This document shows positions 46,922-54,009 of a stretch of DNA of 64,000 bases, piece after piece (the stretch's first letter is position 1; each line of letters starts with the position of its first letter). The stretch is from positions 144,228,351 to 144,292,350 of the forward strand of contig CP136062.1 of the NCBI GenBank assembly GCA_032622095.1, read 5' to 3'. The position numbers and the translations under genes are program-made. The notes under the pieces are model-generated. The model ran no database searches, was not told the origin of the DNA, and saw nothing but the letters and a program-made list of their open reading frames with translations. This DNA is from Siphonodentalium dalli. Lineage: Eukaryota > Mollusca > Scaphopoda > Gadilida > Siphonodentaliidae.

Positions 46922-47482
46922 TTATTTTCTCAACGAAGAGTCACCATAATTCCAGATTATTCCGAATGACCAGATTAATTCATTCTCTAATTCTGAAATA
47001 TATTTCGATTTATTTGTAGAAATGTAATCCAAAATCACGCCGCTGTTAAGTATTTGTTCAATCGTGAACAGTGTACACGGTTCACGGAGAATGATATATC
47101 CGTGAATTATTGTCACTTCTTCAAAACTTCTCTGATTGAAAACCCAGTCTCGGTATTCTGCAAATCTCACAAAGTTATCTCCAACAAGTTCACGAATGTC
47201 ATGTATTTTGTTTTTAGGAACGCCTCTAAATACCCAGCGATTTGAAAACATTTGATTCAATATATCTTGTAAGAAATCAGTTTCAAATTCAGACCTAGCA
47301 ATCAAAGATTTCAATCGTTGTACAGGAAAATATCCTTCATCTATATTCTTCAGTATTATTTTAATTTCTCTTATAAACCAATTGTGTAGTAGTTGTTTTT
47401 TTATTTCTGGATTTATAGTTGACATTTCAATTAGCTGATTGTATATTTTCTCCAGTATTTCTGCGGGTAGTATTCTCTCCAT
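46922..47482 (-). CDS. Unknown Polinton accessory protein with F-box-like N-terminus
   Basis: I chose the ATG at 47482 (MERILPAEILEKIYNQLIEM) because the longer frame upstream runs through a GC-rich minisatellite. This gives 186 residues. The first 20 residues resemble the start of an F-box (LPxEILxxIxxxL). The rest is helical with RWVFRGVPKNKIHDIRELVG and no family I recognise. It is transcribed against polB and divergently from the PC4 gene. An AATAAA overlaps its stop codon. An F-box would imply recruitment of host SCF ubiquitin ligase, but this rests on one short motif. Confidence 0.6.
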   Translation of the reverse strand: MERILPAEILEKIYNQLIEMSTINPEIKKQLLHNWFIREIKIILKNIDEGYFPVQRLKSLIARSEFETDFLQDILNQMFSNRWVFRGVPKNKIHDIRELVGDNFVRFAEYRDWVFNQRSFEEVTIIHGYIILREPCTLFTIEQILNSGVILDYISTNKSKYISELENELIWSFGIIWNYGDSSLRK

Positions 47483-47527
47483 AATGAACTGACTCAATGA
47501 CTCAATTTTCTTATTCTTATTGAGTAT

Positions 47528-47632
47528 GCGGGCGGGCCTCCCCTCCCCAGGGCGGGCGGGGCGGGCGGGGCGGGCGGGCGGGCGGGCCTCCCCTCCCCAG
47601 GGCGGGCGGGCGGGCGGGGGCGGGCCTCCCCC
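47528..47632 (+). repeat. GC-rich minisatellite (GGGCGGGCGGG...CCTCCCCTCCCC)
   Basis: About 105 bp of almost pure G/C in an otherwise AT-rich element, with a 50-bp period (ggcgggcctcccctccccag at 47531 and 47581) and a partial third unit. Multiple G3-4 runs give quadruplex potential on the plus strand. It lies in the divergent region between the F-box-like gene and the PC4 gene. Confidence 0.9.
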
Positions 47633-47655
47633 CACACCCAACATCCACCAAACAC
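47631..47655 (+). promoter_or_regulatory. Shared 18-nt motif upstream of PC4 gene
   Basis: CCAACATCCACCAAACAC at 47638-47655, preceded by cccacac. The same 18 nt, also preceded by cccacac words, occurs on the minus strand at 54852-54869 upstream of the ATPase gene. Both are in the same orientation relative to the gene. Candidate promoter element. Confidence 0.5.
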
Positions 47656-47748
47656 ATGAGCGGACTCCTTTCGGACTTTTGTATTCTCGATGTGTAACTG
47701 ATAGGTAATGTTTTGTTTTCTTATTTTCCAGGTTCAAAATAAAAAACA

Positions 47749-48360
47749 ATGACTGATCAACCCGATGTTGAAGGAAACCAACGGACTGAAACCAACGAGA
47801 GGGCGTTCCATCCACAATGCTTAGCCCCGTTAGGAAATGACATTTTCCTATTTGACGGCCGATTCCAGGGAAATCTGTATATACACATACGAGAGTGCGG
47901 TGAAAGTTCTGCGGGCCAAAAATTTCCGACAAAATCTGGAATAACATTAAATCTAAGGAGATTCAAAGAGTTGAAATCTTACTTAGCAGATATACATCAA
48001 GAAGTGGTCAGTTATCGTACCGGTGAAGACGATGTATTCATGAGACGTCATATCGGAGGGAATTTCTTCATTACGATAAAGAGCGGCATCCCGCATGTTG
48101 ACATTCGCAGGTATTGGCTGCCTGAACATTCAGATGATTTGTGTGCAACCAAATACGGAATATCTCTGACATTCGACCAATTTGAAGAACTAGTTGGAGC
48201 TATATTCGTCCTGTGTGCTAATATTCCTGAAATTGATCAGACTGTGCAGTGCTATTTGACCGACGATCACCAAAACCAGGAAGGATCTTTAAGATGTATG
48301 GAATGCTGCCCCAACGGCGATAGAACATGTTTGATTAACCGGATGCAGACATTGATCTAA
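47749..48360 (+). CDS. Tandem PC4-like (transcriptional coactivator p15) protein
   Basis: 203 residues with two copies of the PC4 ssDNA-binding fold signature. Copy 1 (about 33-85) has FDGRFQGNLYIHIREC and KFPTKSGITLNLRRF. Copy 2 (about 95-155) has HIGGNFFITIKSGIPHVDIR and ATKYGISLTFDQFEEL. The order beta-strands with IRxxW/C, then PTK/ATK-GIxL, then an aromatic helix is that of the PC4 C-terminal domain. A short Cys-rich tail (CMECC...C, 183-194) could bind metal. PC4 family proteins bind single-stranded or melted DNA and act with TFIID/TBP at promoters, and some serve in replication or repair. It lies 11 nt upstream of the TBP-like gene on the same strand. The fold call is by eye. Confidence 0.75.
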   Translation: MTDQPDVEGNQRTETNERAFHPQCLAPLGNDIFLFDGRFQGNLYIHIRECGESSAGQKFPTKSGITLNLRRFKELKSYLADIHQEVVSYRTGEDDVFMRRHIGGNFFITIKSGIPHVDIRRYWLPEHSDDLCATKYGISLTFDQFEELVGAIFVLCANIPEIDQTVQCYLTDDHQNQEGSLRCMECCPNGDRTCLINRMQTLI

Positions 48361-48371
48361 ACATTACTCCT

Positions 48372-48896
48372 ATGATGCTACGAATAACTAATGTCGTATG
48401 TTCTGCAGATTTGAACTGTTCTATTAATCTAAGGGATTTGACACTCGGCTGTTCGAACATTGAATACAATTCCAAAAAGTTTAGCGGAGTTGTATGGAAA
48501 CATTCTAAATTCGGTGGATGTTGCCTCGTGTTTAACACGGGTAAAATCGTTGTTAATGGGCGTTCTGATAGTGTCAAACAGACACGAGTTCGATTGCGTC
48601 GGTACGCTCGACATATTCAAAAATGTGGTTGGCGAGTGAGATTAAATTCCATAAAAATTTTGACAATGTCTGCATTTTGTAAGTTAAATGGAAAACTTGA
48701 CTTAAACGTTTTAGTGAAACTTATGGAATGTTCTTACGAATTAGAGCTGTTCCCTGCGGCAATGTTCAGACGTGAGAAAATACATTTTACATGCTTTCAT
48801 AATGGAAAAATTGTGATTACGGGCATTAAAAGTGAAAAGCAGATGTTAAATATTGTATATCCTACCATATGTGAACTTGAATTACTTTCAGAATAA
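48372..48896 (+). CDS. TATA-binding protein (TBP)-like protein encoded by the Polinton
   Basis: 174 residues, almost exactly the TBP core without an N-terminal extension. Repeat 1 has ITNVVCSADLNCSINL, IEYNSKKFSGVVWK, CLVFNTGKIVVNG and RLRRYARHIQKCGW. Repeat 2 has YELELFPAAMFRREKI, CFHNGKIVITGIKSEKQ and a final NIVYPTI. The four positions that in eukaryotic TBP carry the DNA-kinking phenylalanines are all Phe here (37, 54, 127, 142). The first DNA-contact Asn is kept (Asn7) and its repeat-2 partner seems replaced near Thr98. No stop or frameshift. It follows the PC4 gene by 11 nt in another frame. AATAAA overlaps the stop codon. It probably binds core promoters of the element; whether it is a TBP or TRF-like paralogue taken from a host cannot be told. 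Confidence 0.9.
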   Translation: MMLRITNVVCSADLNCSINLRDLTLGCSNIEYNSKKFSGVVWKHSKFGGCCLVFNTGKIVVNGRSDSVKQTRVRLRRYARHIQKCGWRVRLNSIKILTMSAFCKLNGKLDLNVLVKLMECSYELELFPAAMFRREKIHFTCFHNGKIVITGIKSEKQMLNIVYPTICELELLSE

Positions 48897-48897
48897 A
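48892..48897 (+). terminator. AATAAA overlapping the TBP stop codon
   Basis: The hexamer spans the TAA stop (48894-48896). It is probably the polyadenylation signal of the PC4/TBP transcript. Confidence 0.5.
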
Positions 48898-49087
48898 TAT
48901 ATATATGTATCGATTATCTATTTTTTTCATTCTGGGGATGGCTCACATACCTTTGATTTTTAGGCTTTTGACGAAACAAACAAAAACAATAGATTTTTTT
49001 TGTTTGTTTTGGCAACAGACCTAATACCACCTCACCGGACTCTCTCCACAGACCCCCCACCCCCCCCCCCACCCTCTCAACCCAGTC

Positions 49088-49121
<34 letters not shown>

Positions 49122-49240
49122 TCCCCAGTCATACATATGATAATATAAGAACGATAAATGATTGTATTTACAATATTTTATTTATATACATAATATAATT
49201 TAAAGAGTGTTTCTCTCTCGTTGTCGCTAATGAAGAGCGT
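48897..49240. other. Convergent region between left and right gene blocks
   Basis: It contains a C-run (about 49051-49070), a TA microsatellite (49096-49118), and an inverted AATAAA at 49177-49182 serving the minus-strand block. No ORF of interest. Confidence 0.7.
49177..49182 (-). terminator. Polyadenylation signal of the minus-strand block
   Basis: AATAAA on the minus strand about 60 nt downstream of the protease stop. Confidence 0.45.
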
Positions 49241-49687
49241 TTACAGAATATATTTCAACATAAAATCCTTAATAATTAAATCATTATACATATAATTATT
49301 GGCACTGAAACGTCTCATTATATTTTCTAGACTGTATCCGCACAGTTTATAGAATGCAAAGTATATGCAATAGGGACCACATATATTAGAACCCTGTAAT
49401 CTGTAAGCATTGCACTCGTAACGAGGTCCATTCAATAACAACACGTGTTTAAATCGTCCGTTGTAACACTCGGGTTTTAATCCCATAGGGTCGAAGAACT
49501 CTGATACGTTATGTTCCTGGAATGTCATCAATATCCAGTGGCGTCCAGGTTGGCTACTCTCGTCTGTGTTAACTATATACATCCGGGGATATTGGATATA
49601 AAGAGGTAATTTGTCTATGGGACAAACATCTATCTCATTATGGCTTGTGAAACTATTTATCGCCCTCATGAGTCTGCGTGTATTCAT
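49241..49687 (-). CDS. PRO: Adenain-like cysteine protease (PRO)
   Basis: 148 residues. The catalytic arrangement of adenovirus-type proteases is readable: His50 in GRHWILM, Asp66 in FFDPMG, Gln98 in YRLQG (oxyanion) and Cys103 in NICGPYC. In Polintons and related viruses this enzyme matures capsid proteins. The ATG overlaps the stop of the capsid gene by one base (TAATG), so the two are directly coupled. Length and motif order are normal and the frame is intact. Confidence 0.93.
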   Translation of the reverse strand: MNTRRLMRAINSFTSHNEIDVCPIDKLPLYIQYPRMYIVNTDESSQPGRHWILMTFQEHNVSEFFDPMGLKPECYNGRFKHVLLLNGPRYECNAYRLQGSNICGPYCIYFAFYKLCGYSLENIMRRFSANNYMYNDLIIKDFMLKYIL

Positions 49688-50949
49688 TATTCAATGCAAA
49701 CTTTACGACTCTCGTCAACTTTGAGAAAGGCAGGAAATTTTGCGTAAACGATTACAGTACAATTGTCTTTCAAAGCCGATGAGAATTTAATCTCGAGGCG
49801 TGTGTGACCTTTGTGCGGTATGACCCTGTCGTGATTAATTCCTTGCGGGTTTATCCGATATATGCAATAACCTTTCGCATAATCCTCATAAGTAATATGA
49901 ACGGCTTTTCGTTTCGCATCTTTTATTATCGTATTGTAAGCTTCTACATATTCCTTACTGGTAAAGTTCGGTTGGAGTGCTTGGGCGGGCATAGACTGCC
50001 CGTTGACGTAAAATCCGACGAAGTTGCATCCAAAAGTCGCAAAGTTGAACGGGTTCTTATCGCGTGAACCGCTTTCAGCCTTTGATGATACTAAGCCAAT
50101 AATACAGCTACTGGGTACGTTTCCTTGAAATAGATTATCTTCTCCCAAACTGAATGCACCTTTTGACACTGTATACGTCTTTATGATAGATTTTGAAAAA
50201 GGATAACACGCGTTCTTTTTCTTGAGTGACTCAGTATGACTGAGTAATACACCGGGGTTAACTTTCACAGTGGCTAGTCTCAAATTAGCTTCCTGTATTT
50301 TCAACTTGTATGTCTCAGTGGTTCCCGCATACATCAGTCTAAAAACATCTCTCGTCTGCCAGAATTTTAACGTGAGCGGGAGACCATTTAGTAGTAATTT
50401 GTCCTGTTGGAAGAAGTCAAGCTGAATTGATCCCATAATATCCATTATTTGACTAGTACGGGTTGTTTTGGACCTGTAATACAGGCCAGAGTTCCCGCTT
50501 TTCGAATCTGCCAGGTCCATACCACCTGCCGTGTCCTTTTCGAACGCTTGTCCATGTAGCTGTTCCTTACGTTCAGTTTCTAAGAGTACATCGAAATATG
50601 CTTTGTATGGATAATTCGGCCCGACTTGACTCACGGGAACTTGCTGTATATTCAAATCGACCTGCGAAAATATTGAATGTAGGGGTGCATTTATCAGACC
50701 CACATCGTCATTAACGGTTAGAGCCGAACCATCTTGCTTGGTTATTTTGAGTTTGAGAAGTAGCAATGTCCGTTTGAGGTCCATGTAGGTTGTGGCCATG
50801 GCGGGAATATTGAACTCTAAAGCTGCAGTGTCTGTCAGCTGATTCACGGGTCTGTAGTTTATCCATTCTGTCGCTTGTATTCCGCTGTCAACCGCGGGCG
50901 ATTCAAATAATGCCAATTTAGAGGTATGGTACTCTCTGTATTCATTCAT
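49687..50949 (-). CDS. MCP: Major capsid protein, double jelly-roll type (MCP)
   Basis: 420 residues beginning MNEYREYHTSKLALFES. It lies immediately upstream of the protease and downstream of the small capsid-region genes, the usual place of the Polinton MCP (formerly protein PY). Length and sequence character (many beta-strand-like segments, internal QVDLNIQQVPV and a C-terminal INPQGINHDR...RLEIKFSSAL) fit the family often labelled F54H12.2-like in animal genomes. It should form the hexon-like trimers of an icosahedral shell. It overlaps the preceding gene by 4 nt (ATGA). Open throughout. Confidence 0.88.
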   Translation of the reverse strand: MNEYREYHTSKLALFESPAVDSGIQATEWINYRPVNQLTDTAALEFNIPAMATTYMDLKRTLLLLKLKITKQDGSALTVNDDVGLINAPLHSIFSQVDLNIQQVPVSQVGPNYPYKAYFDVLLETERKEQLHGQAFEKDTAGGMDLADSKSGNSGLYYRSKTTRTSQIMDIMGSIQLDFFQQDKLLLNGLPLTLKFWQTRDVFRLMYAGTTETYKLKIQEANLRLATVKVNPGVLLSHTESLKKKNACYPFSKSIIKTYTVSKGAFSLGEDNLFQGNVPSSCIIGLVSSKAESGSRDKNPFNFATFGCNFVGFYVNGQSMPAQALQPNFTSKEYVEAYNTIIKDAKRKAVHITYEDYAKGYCIYRINPQGINHDRVIPHKGHTRLEIKFSSALKDNCTVIVYAKFPAFLKVDESRKVCIE

Positions 50950-51275
50950 GGTTTATCGAACCAGGTGGTTTTCACTTTCTTAGGGTTATGAGCCAAATCG
51001 TTAGGTAACACCCTCTTATTGTTTTTTTTTGACGCCTTACGTGCTTGTGTCAACTTATTTTCTGCAACTTCGGCTTTGGCCATTTCAATCGCTTGCGCTA
51101 TTGGTGTCACTACGTTAATATGCGGTTTTAGAACGTCTTCTTCTTCACTATCGCTATTTTGAGTTTTGTCAATAAAGTAGCGACCCTCATTATCTGGCGT
51201 TAACTTCCCATTAATCATGTCCCTGAAATGTTTTCTCCACTTTTCAATATCGGTTGGAATATACGTGATCGACAT
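50946..51275 (-). CDS. Small acidic/basic Polinton protein, unknown
   Basis: 109 residues. The N-terminal part starts MSITYIPTDIEKWRKHF and is followed by an acidic patch (SDSEEED). A helical Ala/Lys-rich middle follows, then a basic tail ending PKKVKTTWFDKP that could serve as a nuclear localisation or DNA-contact signal. Its position between minor and major capsid genes matches the hypothetical 'PX'-type slot of Polintons. It overlaps both neighbours (32 nt upstream, 4 nt downstream). Function unknown. Confidence 0.75.
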   Translation of the reverse strand: MSITYIPTDIEKWRKHFRDMINGKLTPDNEGRYFIDKTQNSDSEEEDVLKPHINVVTPIAQAIEMAKAEVAENKLTQARKASKKNNKRVLPNDLAHNPKKVKTTWFDKP

Positions 51276-51681
51276 GTTTCTTCAGATGTAGTGTACAGGT
51301 CACTCTTTTTTCTGCATTTATTTTAGAAAGTTTATCGCCTCTTATAAAAATCCTGAGACGCTGAAGTTTATCCTGTCTTACGTTTATGTAGAATGAGTCC
51401 TCAAAACTCCGCCAATGACCCGTATCACGTGTGTCTCTCTTTATAACCCGGAGGATGGGGGATGATGTGTCGCAGGCTATTGATTCTCCACATATGTCCG
51501 AACAAATATATAATAAATCCGTGTCTATATAGTCAGTTATGTTTATGTCTTTCAAACAATATAACCACGCCCCTTCCAATATTAATACACCAGGTAACTC
51601 TATTGTGAAGTCGAGAGGACGATTATCTGGATATTTATCTATGGAATCGTCGCTAGTCAGGTACAGATAATAATTATCCAT
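51244..51681 (-). CDS. Candidate minor capsid (penton-like) protein
   Basis: 145 residues: MDNYYLYLTSDDSIDKYPDN, then LDFTIELPGVLILEGAWLYC, YICSDICGES, PILRVIKRD and a C-terminal strand pair RLRIFIRG...TCTLHLKKH. The sequence reads as mostly beta strands in a size suitable for a single jelly roll. Its place just upstream of the MCP fits the minor capsid gene of Polintons. The name is inferred from pattern and context, not from a catalytic motif. Confidence 0.6.
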   Translation of the reverse strand: MDNYYLYLTSDDSIDKYPDNRPLDFTIELPGVLILEGAWLYCLKDINITDYIDTDLLYICSDICGESIACDTSSPILRVIKRDTRDTGHWRSFEDSFYINVRQDKLQRLRIFIRGDKLSKINAEKRVTCTLHLKKHVDHVYSNRY

Positions 51682-51685
51682 ATGA

Positions 51686-52126
51686 CTAGTTTCTATTTTG
51701 TTTCAAATGAGAATCAATGTTCATCTCTTCTCTTATAGTTTTATCAACATCACTGAATATATACTTGAAGGCAGACCACTGGTTATACGGAATACTTATA
51801 ATCGCGGGAGTGTTATTCACAACTCGCCTAATGCGTGTATAAATGCGCCCTTGATTATTACATAATGTAACAGTAATGTTTGATCGTATTGTCCACTTTT
51901 TCACGAACCCACAGGGGTGTTGTTCGTAATCATGGGGGCGTGACTCATTCGTATGACGTAATTCATAGTCCCCCGTCTGACGTGGTATCTTCTTTGGAAC
52001 TATTATAACCGGTAGTGACAGAGTTATTACCATAATAGTAATTCCTATCCATTTAAGGAGATTCATATGTAGACGACCGCGTTCTGTTTGAAACATATTC
52101 GTCAAGGAATCTGTTCTATTATTCAT
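51686..52126 (-). CDS. Single-pass membrane protein of the Polinton, unknown
   Basis: 146 residues. There is one clear hydrophobic segment at about 23-43 (LLKWIGITIMVITLSLPVII) with basic residues on both sides. The C-terminal part (about 75-130) is soluble, with ITVTLCNNQGRIYTRIRR and ISIPYNQWSAFKYIFSDV. Its strand-strand-GI-L-helix rhythm is faintly like a PC4 domain, but that is only a visual impression. It starts 36 nt after the integrase stop and ends 4 nt before the minor-capsid ATG. A role in virion membrane or entry cannot be assigned from this. Confidence 0.7.
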   Translation of the reverse strand: MNNRTDSLTNMFQTERGRLHMNLLKWIGITIMVITLSLPVIIVPKKIPRQTGDYELRHTNESRPHDYEQHPCGFVKKWTIRSNITVTLCNNQGRIYTRIRRVVNNTPAIISIPYNQWSAFKYIFSDVDKTIREEMNIDSHLKQNRN

Positions 52127-52162
52127 GATTGTAATGGTTTCCCCTCGGATAGCTTGCTCTTA

Positions 52163-53272
52163 TTAATTTTGATATCTGTCGACATCAGACTCCAAAATCC
52201 ATGAATTAAATTTGTCAGGCCATGAATGCCAGTGCACCAGGACTTCAGTTTGACCCTTTCGTTTCCTCTTTTTGACAATTTTATCTATTCTGTAAACTGT
52301 TTCGTCATCAACGCGCACCCCTTGAAGTTCTGACTCGTAGAAAGCACCCTCAATGTTTTCATCCAAGAAATCTGTCAATGTATACAAGGGTATGTTCTGC
52401 CTGTAAAACCTCTTAGTCACTTTGAACAACTCTCCAGTCCATTTCTGAGAATATTCTCGGTCAAAAACTGCTTTGGTGTGTGATATTCTAACGATATCAT
52501 TTACATTGTATTTGAACTTTTTCTTCAATTTACTTTTAACACCTCCCTTCTGTCTTATTAACCACTGATCGAGACGAGACTCATCTTCATTCTCAACAGT
52601 TATGGAGTCAGGGGTGGTGCCTAACGAACGATGTATTGTATGGTTATAACTTTTCACAATATCTTGTAGAATGTCGATATATCTAGCATTATTATGCTTT
52701 ATCATATAACGTGAAATCTTCTGCTTTATAGTTTTTATGACCCGTTCCGAATAATTGGCTTTCATTTCGTTTTGCGTAAAAATTTGAGATATATGAAGAC
52801 CCTTAAGGTAACTTTTGACCCGTTTGTTTGTGAACTCCGAACCGCGATCCGTTCGGAGGACGCGAGGGGTTCTTCCACCTTCAAATATATGTTTCATAGC
52901 ATTGATCACATTAATTGCAGTTTTCCTCTTTATAGCTTCACACCATAACTTCCTAGAAAAAATGTCAATCATTACTAACACGTAGGTGTAATTGTCGTTG
53001 TCTTTGGAAACATCATTCATATCCATGAGGTCTCCATCCCATTGACTGTCAGAAGCGTTTACAATAACACGAGACCTCGGGAATTTTCGTCTAACACTTT
53101 TTGTCAGGGAATAACTTTCATGATTTTGTAGCCACGCCACAATCTCGCGCTTGGAAATGTTGTGCTTATTTTCAGATTTTACAGTCTGATGCAACTTTGT
53201 AGCTCCTGAGTACGATGCGGGGTGACCCGGATTAAAATAAATTGAACTCAAATAATCTTTCCAATCGGCCAT
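52163..53272 (-). CDS. INT: Retroviral-type (rve) integrase with chromodomain
   Basis: 369 residues from the ATG at 53272 (an upstream GTG at 53281 is open too). The DDE core has Asp81 in WDGDLMDM, Asp142 in LRTDRGSEF and Glu176 in NYSERVIKTIK. The N-terminal part includes KREIVAWLQNHESYSL, typical of Polinton integrases. The C-terminus (about 305-369) is a chromodomain: YRIDKIVKKRKRKG, VLVHWHSWPDKFNSWI. It would cut and join element ends and produce the 6-bp target duplication seen here; the chromodomain may guide it to modified histones. The frame is intact. Confidence 0.95.
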   Translation of the reverse strand: MADWKDYLSSIYFNPGHPASYSGATKLHQTVKSENKHNISKREIVAWLQNHESYSLTKSVRRKFPRSRVIVNASDSQWDGDLMDMNDVSKDNDNYTYVLVMIDIFSRKLWCEAIKRKTAINVINAMKHIFEGGRTPRVLRTDRGSEFTNKRVKSYLKGLHISQIFTQNEMKANYSERVIKTIKQKISRYMIKHNNARYIDILQDIVKSYNHTIHRSLGTTPDSITVENEDESRLDQWLIRQKGGVKSKLKKKFKYNVNDIVRISHTKAVFDREYSQKWTGELFKVTKRFYRQNIPLYTLTDFLDENIEGAFYESELQGVRVDDETVYRIDKIVKKRKRKGQTEVLVHWHSWPDKFNSWILESDVDRYQN

Positions 53273-53277
53273 ATTGT

Positions 53278-53646
53278 TCACAGTGATATCCAGCGTTTGT
53301 TCTTTATCTTGGTCAGTTTACCGGCGATTATACCCGGAGGTCTAGATATTTCACGCTTAACCCCTCTTATTTTCTTTTTTCTTTGCTTGGTATGTGTCTT
53401 TTTCGATGTGTTAACTTCTGATTTTTGGATTGCATCCTGAGGTTCAGTCGTTTGAACTGTATTAACAATCTGATTATTCATCGGGTCCATTTCTTTATCC
53501 ATTTCATCGGAATGGCTACTATTGTTTGCCGAGATGTCGTTGTGTTCAATGTTAGACTCCGATGAAACTTTTTTGTGTTCACTTTTTTCATTGTACCTCA
53601 TATATCTTTCATACGGGATCAAAACAGTTTTCTTCACAGACTCCAT
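53278..53646 (-). CDS. Small basic Polinton protein with RPPG tail
   Basis: 122 residues from ATG 53646, which overlaps the stop of the preceding gene by one base (TGATG). The middle is Ser/Glu/Asn-rich and probably disordered. The C-terminus is strongly basic: KKTHTKQRKKKIRGVKRE, then RPPGIIAGKLTKIKNKRW. A disordered protein with a basic tail in the morphogenesis block would fit a DNA-condensing core protein, but I recognise no family. The integrase ATG follows 5 nt after its stop. Confidence 0.7.
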   Translation of the reverse strand: MESVKKTVLIPYERYMRYNEKSEHKKVSSESNIEHNDISANNSSHSDEMDKEMDPMNNQIVNTVQTTEPQDAIQKSEVNTSKKTHTKQRKKKIRGVKREISRPPGIIAGKLTKIKNKRWISL

Positions 53647-53969
53647 CACAAAAACTGTTTCAATTTAGGTTCAACGATGTTCAACATCAAAGTAATGGCG
53701 GTTGAGTGATTATTCACACTTTTTCTTTTCCTCAACAAACTCACAGATTTATCACCCAAGAATATATAAAATGATTTATATCGCCGTAATTTAGCTTTTT
53801 GTTGAACTGTAACTGTTAAACTATCATGTAGTAAATTGATCGTAATTTCAACCAGAACTTTCAACTGATTATTAGTTATCGATGTCAATAATGCGTTTCG
53901 TTGAGATCTTGATTGGGTTGATGTCAATAGTCTGACAAAATTCAACTCATTACGTAATAATCGACTCAT
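53646..53969 (-). CDS. Conserved small Polinton late protein
   Basis: 107 residues, helical, very basic. The N-terminal half has RSQRNALLTSITNNQLKVLV and the C-terminal half KAKLRRYKSFYIFLGDKSVS followed by LLRKRK. This pattern (helical 'I..nQl..l.ei..n.l', then 'k.l.ryk.....l..k.vslrkkr') recurs in polintoviruses and related elements. Its function is not established to my knowledge. It lies 40 nt after the ATPase stop and is coupled to the next gene by TGATG. Confidence 0.7.
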   Translation of the reverse strand: MSRLLRNELNFVRLLTSTQSRSQRNALLTSITNNQLKVLVEITINLLHDSLTVTVQQKAKLRRYKSFYIFLGDKSVSLLRKRKSVNNHSTAITLMLNIVEPKLKQFL

Positions 53970-54009
53970 TTTATCGTCGCGACTCAGCTCCGATACTGTC
54001 CCCTTCTTA

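Noticed and set aside
47483-47947. Upstream extension of the minus-strand F-box-like ORF through the GC-rich minisatellite
   Set aside because: The extension encodes a low-complexity Pro/Ala/Arg stretch from the minisatellite and overlaps the start of the PC4 gene antisense. The ATG at 47482 gives a compact protein.
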